Part shown: positions 13,395 through 21,103 of the stretch, piece by piece
Layout of the letters: every line of letters starts with the position of its first letter
How positions within the stretch are numbered: the stretch's first letter is position 1
Assembly (NCBI GenBank): GCA_900315175.1
Contig: OMYA01000014.1
Span: 1-41,036, forward strand
Length of the DNA stretch: 41,036 nt
Direction: 5' to 3'
Source of the DNA: an uncultured Bacteroidales bacterium
Lineage (GTDB): Bacteria; Bacteroidota; Bacteroidia; Bacteroidales; F082
Position numbers and translations under genes: made by a program
Notes under the pieces: generated by a model
Database searches by the model: none
What the model was told of the DNA's origin: nothing
The model's input: only the letters and a program-made list of their open reading frames with translations

Positions 13395-15629
13395 TTAAAT
13401 TTCAATTTTTTCTTTCAGACGTATGTCGTCAGATGAGGCGCCAACCATGATGGTGAACTCGCCAGGCTCGAGATTTTTTGTCGGGATAGTAAACGTAACA
13501 TGTTGAGTTTCATTGATTAAGATGAAGATGCGTTTGAACCCTTTTAGCAGTTTCTCGGCTGGTGTGATGGTGGCGTATTCGTCGCGGAGATAGAGTTGCA
13601 CCACCTCACTGCCGTGGTAATCGCCAATGTTTTTGACATCGACGGAGACTTCTATTGTATCGTTTAATTTATTGACAATCAGATTACTATATTCGAATTT
13701 TGTGTAGCTCAAGCCATGGCCGAAGCAGAACAGAGGTGAGCTCTCACATTCGACGTAGTCGTGCGGTTTCGGTTGTGAATAATACACTGGAATCTGGCCT
13801 GTGTTGCGAGGTTGCGATATCGGCAGACGTCCTGCTGGGTTTTGGTTTCCGAAGATTATGTCGGCGATGGCACTGCCGCCTAGTTCGCCAGGATAGAATG
13901 CTGTCAAAAGTGCGTTGGCGACCTCGTTGGCTGTGTTTTTAAGCAGTGGACGACCTTCTATGTAAATGATAATCAAAGGTTTGTGAAGCTTTGCTATCTC
14001 TTTGATAAGGTCTTCCTGCAGACCGGAGAGCTCGATGGAGACGCGGTCGTAGCCTTCGCCGCAGTCCATGTCGGAGATGTGGTCGTTGACGACGGCGGCA
14101 CCTGTCGACTCGTATGAAGTCTTGAAGTCACGAGCGCTTGAGCCTCCGACCACCAAAATGGTGACATCCGCTGATTTTGCTGCCTTTATCGCTGATTCAA
14201 AGTCGGCATCATTGGTGTCGCGGATGGAGCAGCCTTTGGCATAAAAAATCTTTGTTTCAGCGTTAGCGCGAGCGCGAATGCCTTCCAACACTGTGACAAT
14301 CTTGTCGGGGTCTTGTGGCGCGGTATAATCGCCTAATTGATTGTATATGTTGTCGGCATTCGGTCCGATGACGGCGATGGATTTCACATCATGTTTCAAT
14401 GGCAAAATGCCGTCGTTTTTCAATAAAACCACGGATTTATGTGCCGTTTGCAATTGTAGAGACGCGCCATGGCACGTTTCTACAGACGGATTTTCATCCG
14501 TCTCTACAGGGGGTACGTCGATATACGGATCATCGAACAACCCGATTTCGTATTTGAACCGTAAAACCCTGCGAACCGCTTCATCGACGTTCTCGATTGG
14601 CACTAATCCGTTTTCGACGGCGGTTTTTAGATATGTCCCGTAATTCGATGCACCCAAATCGATGTCAACACCGGCATTTATCGCCTGAGCGGTGGCATCT
14701 AATTGATTTTCAGCGGTGCGATGTGTGCTGTGGAGGGCCCAAATGCTGCCAAGGTCGGAGAACACTACGCCTTTGAACCCCCACTGCTCGCGCAAAACAT
14801 CTTTTAAGAGCCAGCTGTTTGATGTACAAGGCACTCCGTCGATGGCGTTGTATGATGTCATGATGCTTTTTGCGCCGTTTTTCACTGCTATTTCGAAGTT
14901 GGAGAGGTAATCTGACGACAGAATATTTGCTCCTGTCTGTGCGGCGGCGCCGTTGTGCCCGCCTTCAGGGATGCCGTATGCTGCGAAGTGTTTCACGGTA
15001 GCGCCCACGTGGTTTTGCATGCCTCTTATCATTGCAGCGCCTAATGTTCCCGAGAGATAAGGGTCTTCGCCGAATGTCTCTTCCACTCTCGACCAGCGTG
15101 GATCTCTTGCTATGTCGAGCACCGGACCGTAAGCGAATCTGGCGCCTCTGCTGTAAGCTTCCAAGCCTATCGCGTCACCTAATGAATACAATAACTCCTC
15201 GTCCCAAGTCGCCGCCATTCCAAGTCCAGTCGGATAGACTGAGGCACCCACAGCCATCAAGCCATGCGGACATTCTTCGGCAAAATAAATCGGAATACCG
15301 AGGCGCGTGTTTCCCACAGCATATCGCTGCATTTCCTTGAAAATCAACCTTGATTTATTAGCGTCAGGACCAGTCTCAAGTGTCTTCTGTGACCACGGGT
15401 CGGCACGAAAAACGGCCCAGAAACCACCGCATGGCAGGGTGTCCATCAAACGATGATAAGCCTCGTCGTCAAGATTGAATCCTATCGGACAACACAGCTG
15501 CCCGATTTTTTCTGTTAAAGTCATCTGACTCAATAAGTTATCAACCTTGATGTCGATGTCGTCTTTCTTCGATGTCGAGCACGACACCAAGAGAAACAAC
15601 GCAATGATTATGTAATGCTTCGTTTTCAT
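13395..15629 (-). CDS. GH3 family beta-glucosidase-like lipoprotein
   Basis: 744 residues from ATG 15629 (MKTKHYIIIALFLLVSC); a TTG eight codons upstream is rejected because the signal peptide begins at this ATG. Lipobox LVSC with Cys17, then SKKDD, suggesting an outer-membrane or periplasmic lipoprotein. GH3 layout: TIM barrel with LTEKIGQLC, GATVKHFAAYG (about 213) and the nucleophile in GVVFSDLG (about 290); a second alpha/beta domain from HKSVVLLKNDG; and a C-terminal FN3-like domain (GLSYTKFEYS to FTIMVGASSDD). Family members hydrolyse beta-linked glucosides/xylosides from plant or microbial glycans. The interdomain linker (about 374-391) is encoded by a palindromic repeat insertion. Monocistronic as far as seen. 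Confidence 0.92.
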   Translation of the reverse strand: MKTKHYIIIALFLLVSCSTSKKDDIDIKVDNLLSQMTLTEKIGQLCCPIGFNLDDEAYHRLMDTLPCGGFWAVFRADPWSQKTLETGPDANKSRLIFKEMQRYAVGNTRLGIPIYFAEECPHGLMAVGASVYPTGLGMAATWDEELLYSLGDAIGLEAYSRGARFAYGPVLDIARDPRWSRVEETFGEDPYLSGTLGAAMIRGMQNHVGATVKHFAAYGIPEGGHNGAAAQTGANILSSDYLSNFEIAVKNGAKSIMTSYNAIDGVPCTSNSWLLKDVLREQWGFKGVVFSDLGSIWALHSTHRTAENQLDATAQAINAGVDIDLGASNYGTYLKTAVENGLVPIENVDEAVRRVLRFKYEIGLFDDPYIDVPPVETDENPSVETCHGASLQLQTAHKSVVLLKNDGILPLKHDVKSIAVIGPNADNIYNQLGDYTAPQDPDKIVTVLEGIRARANAETKIFYAKGCSIRDTNDADFESAIKAAKSADVTILVVGGSSARDFKTSYESTGAAVVNDHISDMDCGEGYDRVSIELSGLQEDLIKEIAKLHKPLIIIYIEGRPLLKNTANEVANALLTAFYPGELGGSAIADIIFGNQNPAGRLPISQPRNTGQIPVYYSQPKPHDYVECESSPLFCFGHGLSYTKFEYSNLIVNKLNDTIEVSVDVKNIGDYHGSEVVQLYLRDEYATITPAEKLLKGFKRIFILINETQHVTFTIPTKNLEPGEFTIMVGASSDDIRLKEKIEI
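14455..14508. repeat. TGTAGAGACG palindrome pair in frame inside the GH3 gene
   Basis: Two overlapping palindromes: TGTAGAGACGCGCCATGGCA...CGTTTCTACA (14455-14484) and TACAGACGGATTTTCATCCG...TCTCTACA (14481-14508). Total 54 bases, 18 codons, read as VETDENPSVETCHGASLQ. It is placed in the linker between the GH3 barrel and the second domain. GTAGAGACGCGCCATGGCGC-like palindromes are known as dispersed repeats in other bacteria. Confidence 0.85.
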
Positions 15630-15633
15630 ACTA

Positions 15634-15641
15634 CAAAAGTA
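15634..15641 (-). promoter_or_regulatory. -7 box of the GH3 gene
   Basis: TACTTTTG on the minus strand ends four bases before ATG 15629, again predicting a leaderless message. No clear -33 TTTG at the expected distance. Confidence 0.45.
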
Positions 15642-15678
15642 CAAAGAAATCAATATGAAACGTTATTTTTTTGAAAAA

Positions 15679-15713
15679 TTTGCACCTTATTTATAAAAAA
15701 CTTGTACCTTTGC
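15679..15713 (+). promoter_or_regulatory. Promoter of the C25 protease gene
   Basis: TTTG at 15679-15682 and TACCTTTG at 15705-15712, spacer 22; leader about 31 bases to ATG 15748. Good match to the Bacteroidota consensus. Confidence 0.75.
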
Positions 15714-15747
15714 AGACTTTTGTGATTATTCATCAAATTTTTATAAT

Positions 15748-18700
15748 ATGAAAAAATTAACGTTACTATTAATCTTATCAGTCGTGAGTTTGATCACTTT
15801 CGCTCAGACAGTTGAGAAAACCTATCATTTTGATAACCCGAAGGTTACAGAGCTTCGCGGATATCAACAAATCAACTTTGACGGCTGTTTGCAGACCGCT
15901 GTGGCTGGAAATCCTTCATTGCCTTACCAGTCGGTGAGCCTGTTGCTGCCACAAGGTACTGAGGCAGAGTCGGTTGAAGTGGAACTCTCTGATTTTCAAG
16001 AAATTGAAAGCAGTTTAAACCTTTTCCCATATCAGCCTTCAAGAACAATTGGAGATAATGAAAAGAAAGATTTGGTTGTCAATGAGGCAATTTATGCGTC
16101 AAAGAGCGTGTATCCTGTTGAAAATCATGGTGTTGTGACCACACAATACAAAAATGGCTATGGCTTCGCATTCACCTCGTTCACTCCAGTGCGGTATATC
16201 CCTTCGGAAGGCAAGGTGATGTATGCTAAAACAGCGAATGTGCGTGTAAACGTTAAAGCCTCCAGAGCCGACAACAACGCAAATCTTTGGGGAACCCAGG
16301 AGGTTAAAAACAGCGTGAAACGCCTCGCTCAAAACCCTGAGATGGTTGATGGCTATGAGACAAGAGGCCGTGAAGTGACAGCTTACGATGTCTTGATTAT
16401 CACAAGCTCGGAGTTCGTCGATGCTTACAGCGAGTATTGCGACTATTACAACTCAATCGGTTTGCGTAACAGAATCGCTTTGGTGTCAGACATTTACGCT
16501 AACATGACTGGCAATGACAACCAGGATAAGATTCGTAACTACATCATCCAGGAATACCAGAACAACGGTATTTTGATGGTTGTTTTGGGTGGCGACATCA
16601 ATATTATCCCTTACCGTGGATTCTATTGCTATGTGACATCTGGTGGTGGTGACAAGGAAAGCAACAACATCCCGGCAGACCTTTATTATTCGGGTCTCGA
16701 CGGCACTTGGAATGACAATGGTAACAACCGTTACGGTGAGCCGGGTGAGGACGACCTCCTCCCGGAAATCGGTGTCAGCCGTATGTCGTTTAAGACCGTT
16801 GCGGAACTTCAAAATATGATTCACAAGACCTTGTCATATCAGCAGACTCCTGTCATGGGCGAGTTCCAGAAGGTTATTTTGGCAGGTGAGCATCTCTACG
16901 ACAACCCGACATCAAACGGTTCGGATTATCTCGAGCTTCTTATCGGTTTGCATGATGATAACGGATATACAACTTTAGGTTATCCTGCGACTTATAACTT
17001 TACCAGACTTTATGAAGAAGAAGGTACTTGGAGCGGTTCGGCATTGAAACAGGCAATCAATGCAGGAACAGGATATGTGCACCATAATGGTCACGCCAAC
17101 TCGAATTACGTGGCTGGCTGGTATGGCATCTCAAACAGCGATTTCTCTGGCGCCAACGGCGTTAATCACAACTACACGTTCTTCCATTCGCAAGGCTGCG
17201 ACTGCGGCGCTTTCGATGAAGATTGCATCCTTGAGAAGATGGTGAAGATTGAGAATTTCGCTGTTGCCGTCATCGGAAACTCACGTTACGGATGGTTTAA
17301 CGAAGGTCAGACTGAAGGTCCTGGCACACACCTCGAGAGAGAGATGACCGACGCTCAGTGGAACGACCGTCTGGGTTGTCTCAGTATGGCTCATTCTGAA
17401 GGCAAATGCATGACAGCACCATGGGTCACGGCTCCAGGTCAATGGGAAGAAGGCGCATTGCGCTGGAACTTCTACGATATGAACATCCTCGGTGATGGCG
17501 TGGTCAACGTGTGGCTCGACGAGCCTTTCACAGCAACAGTTAATGCTCCCGGACAAATCGTCGTGGGCACTCAATCAACAGAGGTGACAGTTACCGACCC
17601 TAACGGCAACGGCTTGAAGAACTTCCGCTGCCTCATTTATATGGATGACGAAGTCGTCGCAATGGGTGTTACCGATGAAAACGGTGTCGCAGAAATCGCA
17701 TTCGAAGGCGGACTCCAGAGCGTTGGCACAATGATTATGAAAGTCTATGGCGTGAGCTCATATCCTCAGAATGTCGAGATGATGGCAGTGCCAAGCAACA
17801 CTCCATACGTGGTGTATGAGAGCTACACCTTGAACGGCGGCTCACAGATTGAATTCAATGGCAACTATTCGTTCAATATGGTTATGACTAATGTCGGAAG
17901 TGTCAGCGCAAGCAATGTGACAGCGACAATTTCATGCGACAGCGAATATGTGACATTTAATGAGACATCGGCAACGGTCGGCAATGTGGCAGGCAACCAG
18001 AGCTCAACACTCGAAAATGCCTTCGCTTTCACAGTGCGCAACGACGTGCCTAACAACACCAACGTGCGTTTCAATGTCGTCTGCACCGATGGCACAGAGA
18101 CATGGGAGAGCCATTTCAACGCAAAAATCTATGCTCCTGAATTTGAATTGGTTAGCGCAGTGCTCGAGACACCTTCAGGCTCATCTCTGAACCCTGGCGA
18201 CAGCGGCACGGTGCATTTTGTCTTTAGAAACAACGGTGGAGCGGATGTGCCTTCAGCAACATTTGTGATTTTCAACTCACACGATGTGATTACAATACCT
18301 ACAACAGAATGGCAATATGGCGCCGTTGCAGCAGGCGAAGAGTTTACAGCAGATATGGCGTTGACATTGAGCGAAAGCGCTGTTATTGGTAATATGTATG
18401 AACTGCTCTATTCGGCATATTATGGCAATTATATGCTGCAAGACTCATATTATGTCTCTGTTGGCCAATCGATGGAAGGCTTCGAAACAGGCGACTTCAG
18501 CGCATTCGACTGGCAAAGCATTAGTCCGGTTTATGCATGGACAGTTGTGACCGAGAACCCTTATGAAGGCATGTATTGCGCCAAGTCATCAGCTATTTCA
18601 GACAGTGAGACAACAGCATTGTTCATAACTATTGAAACCAGCTCTGAAAGTGAGGTGAGTTTCTATTATAAGGTGTCGTCTGAAAGTAACTGGGATAAGC

Positions 18701-19131
18701 TGTGTTTTAAGATTGATGGAACAGAGAAAGGCGACTGGTCGGGCATGGTCGCATGGGCACAGGCTTCATACACCCTGACCCCCGGCTCTCACGAGCTTAG
18801 ATGGGAATATAGCAAAGATAGCTCAATGTCGAGCGGCAGCGACTGCGCATGGATCGACAACATAGTGTTCCCGGCAACAACAATTATCACTGGTGTTTAC
18901 CAAGTTGTCGAAAAGAACAATGTCGAAATCTATCCTAACCCGGTGAACGATGTGTTGAATATCCAACTCGGTGAAAATCACTCGGATGTTGAGATTTACA
19001 ACAGCTTTGGACAGGTTGTGAGACGTTATGAAAACGTGTCAGGCGACATGCAAATCAACGTCAATGACCTCAACGCAGGAATCTATTTCGTGAAAGCGAA
19101 CGGTGAGGTCACCAAGGTGGTGAAAAGATAA
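15748..19131 (+). CDS. Secreted C25 (gingipain-like) cysteine peptidase with T9SS sorting domain
   Basis: 1127 residues. Signal peptide ~1-19 (LITFAQ). Residues ~20-205 resemble a C25 propeptide. The catalytic region starts at YDVLIITSSEFVDAY (~213). It has VVLGGDINIIPYR, a PEIGVSRMSF turn, the catalytic His in VHHNGHANS (His449) and the Cys in SQGCDCGAF (Cys484 or 486; Cys484 is 35 residues after the His, close to gingipain spacing). Beta-sandwich domains of Ig/CARDB type follow (~600-890), then a cleaved-adhesin/MAM-like domain (~905-1048, GFETGDFSAFDW to CAWIDNIVFP). The type A type IX CTD covers ~1055-1127 (VEIYPNPVNDVLNI, GIYFVKANGEVTKVVKR). It should be exported across the outer membrane and act extracellularly. 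No T9SS machinery gene is in the window. Confidence 0.92.
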   Translation: MKKLTLLLILSVVSLITFAQTVEKTYHFDNPKVTELRGYQQINFDGCLQTAVAGNPSLPYQSVSLLLPQGTEAESVEVELSDFQEIESSLNLFPYQPSRTIGDNEKKDLVVNEAIYASKSVYPVENHGVVTTQYKNGYGFAFTSFTPVRYIPSEGKVMYAKTANVRVNVKASRADNNANLWGTQEVKNSVKRLAQNPEMVDGYETRGREVTAYDVLIITSSEFVDAYSEYCDYYNSIGLRNRIALVSDIYANMTGNDNQDKIRNYIIQEYQNNGILMVVLGGDINIIPYRGFYCYVTSGGGDKESNNIPADLYYSGLDGTWNDNGNNRYGEPGEDDLLPEIGVSRMSFKTVAELQNMIHKTLSYQQTPVMGEFQKVILAGEHLYDNPTSNGSDYLELLIGLHDDNGYTTLGYPATYNFTRLYEEEGTWSGSALKQAINAGTGYVHHNGHANSNYVAGWYGISNSDFSGANGVNHNYTFFHSQGCDCGAFDEDCILEKMVKIENFAVAVIGNSRYGWFNEGQTEGPGTHLEREMTDAQWNDRLGCLSMAHSEGKCMTAPWVTAPGQWEEGALRWNFYDMNILGDGVVNVWLDEPFTATVNAPGQIVVGTQSTEVTVTDPNGNGLKNFRCLIYMDDEVVAMGVTDENGVAEIAFEGGLQSVGTMIMKVYGVSSYPQNVEMMAVPSNTPYVVYESYTLNGGSQIEFNGNYSFNMVMTNVGSVSASNVTATISCDSEYVTFNETSATVGNVAGNQSSTLENAFAFTVRNDVPNNTNVRFNVVCTDGTETWESHFNAKIYAPEFELVSAVLETPSGSSLNPGDSGTVHFVFRNNGGADVPSATFVIFNSHDVITIPTTEWQYGAVAAGEEFTADMALTLSESAVIGNMYELLYSAYYGNYMLQDSYYVSVGQSMEGFETGDFSAFDWQSISPVYAWTVVTENPYEGMYCAKSSAISDSETTALFITIETSSESEVSFYYKVSSESNWDKLCFKIDGTEKGDWSGMVAWAQASYTLTPGSHELRWEYSKDSSMSSGSDCAWIDNIVFPATTIITGVYQVVEKNNVEIYPNPVNDVLNIQLGENHSDVEIYNSFGQVVRRYENVSGDMQINVNDLNAGIYFVKANGEVTKVVKR

Positions 19132-19150
19132 ATAGCCTTAATCACATTAA

Positions 19151-19219
19151 AGCGGCAACCCTAAAGGCTTTAAAGCCATTAATGGCATTAAGGTCTTTAA
19201 GGCTGCCGCTTAATTTTTT
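19151..19219 (+). terminator. Long hairpin terminator
   Basis: AGCGGCA at 19151 pairs with TGCCGCT at 19204-19210 and most of the intervening sequence is also self-complementary (CCTAAAGGC...TTTAAGG; GCCATTAATGGC at the tip), followed by TAATTTTTT. It lies between the C25 gene and convergent pssA, and can probably serve both. Its ATTAA/GGC words echo the minisatellite in the acyltransferase gene. Confidence 0.85.
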
Positions 19220-19226
19220 AAGGTCT

Positions 19227-19937
19227 TTATCCTCTATAGCAAACTACCGAAAGCAAAATATAGAATAAGAAAACAAACGGCAGCGCCACCAGTTTCAGGA
19301 TAATGAAAGCGACGATGGCGAAAAGCACCACGAAATAGCGCAGGATGTTTTCTTTGAACTGTAAATTCTTGATTTTGAAGGAGAAAAACGGCACCTCGCT
19401 GATCATCAGCCAGCTGAAGACGGCTACGATGGCGAGCAGGAAATATGGGTTTACAACAAAAGCGTAAAGAGCGCTCTCTGTCGGTATCTGCGAAAGCATC
19501 AGAGGCAGCGAGGCGACGAAAAGGCCTACTGCAGGCACCGGAAGTCCGATAAACGACGAGCTTTGACGTGTGTCGATGTTGAACTTCGCAAGACGCACAG
19601 CGGCAAATGCCGCCAATATGAACGCCAGCATAGGGAAGATGTTGACGTCGGCAACCATCCAGCTGACGCCGGTTTTACTCAGAAGCATGGCAATGATAAA
19701 CGACGGCGCCACTCCGAAAGAGACGACATCCGACAAGGAGTCGAGCTCGCCTCCGATGGGCGATTTCGCGTTGAGCATACGTGCGGCAAAACCGTCGAAG
19801 AAATCAAAAACGGCAGCGACAAATATCATCGCCGCAGCACCTGTAACATGATTCTGACAAAGTAAAAGTATTGACACACAGCCGCTTAACAAGTTGCAGC
19901 ATGTGATGGTGTTCGGTATGTGCTTGACTATCGACAT
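19227..19937 (-). CDS. pssA: CDP-diacylglycerol-serine O-phosphatidyltransferase
   Basis: 236 residues, about seven to eight transmembrane helices. The CDP-alcohol phosphotransferase motif DGxxARxxxxxxxxGxxxDxxxD is visible as DFFDGFAARMLNAKSPIGGE followed by LDSLSD (about 47-72). The N-terminal IPNTITCCNLLSGC is typical of bacterial PssA type II. It makes phosphatidylserine, the precursor of phosphatidylethanolamine, in the inner membrane. No psd gene adjoins it. ATG 19937, 30 bases after the AraC gene end, with its own -7 box. Confidence 0.93.
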   Translation of the reverse strand: MSIVKHIPNTITCCNLLSGCVSILLLCQNHVTGAAAMIFVAAVFDFFDGFAARMLNAKSPIGGELDSLSDVVSFGVAPSFIIAMLLSKTGVSWMVADVNIFPMLAFILAAFAAVRLAKFNIDTRQSSSFIGLPVPAVGLFVASLPLMLSQIPTESALYAFVVNPYFLLAIVAVFSWLMISEVPFFSFKIKNLQFKENILRYFVVLFAIVAFIILKLVALPFVFLFYILLSVVCYRG

Positions 19938-19951
19938 GACTCAAATTTTTG

Positions 19952-19959
19952 CAAAAATA
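19952..19959 (-). promoter_or_regulatory. -7 box of pssA
   Basis: TATTTTTG on the minus strand is a full match to TAnnTTTG, 14 bases upstream of the ATG; predicted leader about 10 bases. No -33 TTTG is visible upstream, where the AraC gene ends. Confidence 0.5.
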
Positions 19960-19967
19960 GTAATTTT

Positions 19968-20882
19968 TTATTTCTGACGATACGAATTTGGCGTGCAGCC
20001 GGTGTGCGCCTTGAAATATTTGTAGAAAAACGACTGGTTGGGGAAATAGAGTTGGTCGGCTATCTCTTTGACACTCAAATCGGTATGACGCAGAAGATGC
20101 TGCGCCTCGAGTATCACATACTTATTAATGATTTCTGGCGCCGAGAAACCGCTCACTTTTTTGATGATTTGCGAAAGATATTTCGGCGTGATGCACAACC
20201 TGTCGGCGTAAAAACTGACCGAGCGCTCCTTATTATGATATTTCTCAACGAGCTTAATGAAGCTTTCAAACACTTGTTTATGTCTCGTCGAAGGCGCTTT
20301 TTCATCCTCATCCGCTTCAGCGTCGAGGCGTTTTTTAAGCATTCCGCCGATGAGATGAAAAACAGATGTTAGCAGATAGCTGACACTGATATTGCGATAC
20401 TCCGAGTCAATTTTCATGACATTATCAACAAGTGTGAAATATTCCGTCGCAATACTGACCTCTTCGGGAGTCGTTGTCATGATAGGATTTTTAAGCATGC
20501 TTATCGCATCGATGAATATCCTGTCAAGATCGCTGCTTAATGCTGTCATATATTTCGGGGATGCAGCGATAATCGTCAGTTCGACAAGTTCGTTATCCTG
20601 ATTGACAGGCTGCAGCTGAATAATATTATTCGGCAGGTTTATCACAAGCATGCCGTCATGAATCTCATATTCCGTAAGGTTAATGGTGCATTTGAAATGC
20701 CCTTTTCGACAATATGCTGCCACGAATCCGTCGATACGGCTCGGAAACTTCAGCATCTCCCAGTCGACAGTGTTGTTTTGTCGTGCAAAGATGAAATCAT
20801 CACCAATGCTTATAATGTCGTCCTTCAGAAAAAGCTCTTTTATTTTCGATAGGGTGAACCTGTTGTAAGACCTATTATCCAT
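19968..20882 (-). CDS. AraC family transcriptional regulator
   Basis: 304 residues. The N-terminal ~180 residues form the variable sensor part (cupin-like; NNTVDWEMLKFPSRIDGFVA, MLVINLPNNIIQLQPV). The C-terminal ~100 residues are the double helix-turn-helix: DRLCITPKYLSQIIKKVSG, then VKEIADQLYFPNQSFFYKYF and HTGCTPNSYRQK at the very end. It is divergent from the four-gene efflux operon at 21104, so that operon is its most likely target; this is inference from position. It reads toward pssA but pssA has its own -7 box. The inducer is unknown. Confidence 0.9.
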   Translation of the reverse strand: MDNRSYNRFTLSKIKELFLKDDIISIGDDFIFARQNNTVDWEMLKFPSRIDGFVAAYCRKGHFKCTINLTEYEIHDGMLVINLPNNIIQLQPVNQDNELVELTIIAASPKYMTALSSDLDRIFIDAISMLKNPIMTTTPEEVSIATEYFTLVDNVMKIDSEYRNISVSYLLTSVFHLIGGMLKKRLDAEADEDEKAPSTRHKQVFESFIKLVEKYHNKERSVSFYADRLCITPKYLSQIIKKVSGFSAPEIINKYVILEAQHLLRHTDLSVKEIADQLYFPNQSFFYKYFKAHTGCTPNSYRQK

Positions 20883-20931
20883 TTCGAAATATTTTCGACA
20901 AAATTACACTAATTTTATGATATAATGTCAC

Positions 20932-20939
20932 TATATTTG
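20932..20939 (+). promoter_or_regulatory. -7 box upstream of efflux operon; AraC/efflux divergent region
   Basis: TATATTTG is a full -7 match, giving a ~160-base leader before ATG 21104. No good -33 box is seen, which fits an activator-dependent promoter. Three related words, TTTTCGACAAAATT (20893), AAAATTCGACCAAT (20942) and CAAAATTGACC (20971), could be regulator sites. The leader also contains a REP fragment (21016) and the hairpin CTTTCGTAATCGAAAG (21062-21077). Confidence 0.45.
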
Positions 20940-21015
20940 CAAAAATTCGACCAATAGATATATTTTAGTCCAAAATTGACCTTTACAGGTATCTAAAAGT
21001 GTTGTTATTTTGCAT

Positions 21016-21040
21016 CGTCATTTCGAGCGTAACGAAGTGG
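21016..21040. repeat. REP-like fragment
   Basis: CGTCATTTCGAGCGTAACGA plus AGTGG is a truncated arm of the TGTCATTTCGA family, located in the efflux-operon leader. Confidence 0.7.
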
Positions 21041-21103
21041 AACAAAAAAATGCTTTTTTAACTTTCGTAATCGAAAGATAATAATTGATAAAAACATATA
21101 ACA

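Noticed and set aside
21062..21077. CTTTCGTAATCGAAAG hairpin as a terminator
   Set aside because: No T-run follows and it is 27 bases before the tolC start codon. It is more likely a leader stem-loop, if functional at all.
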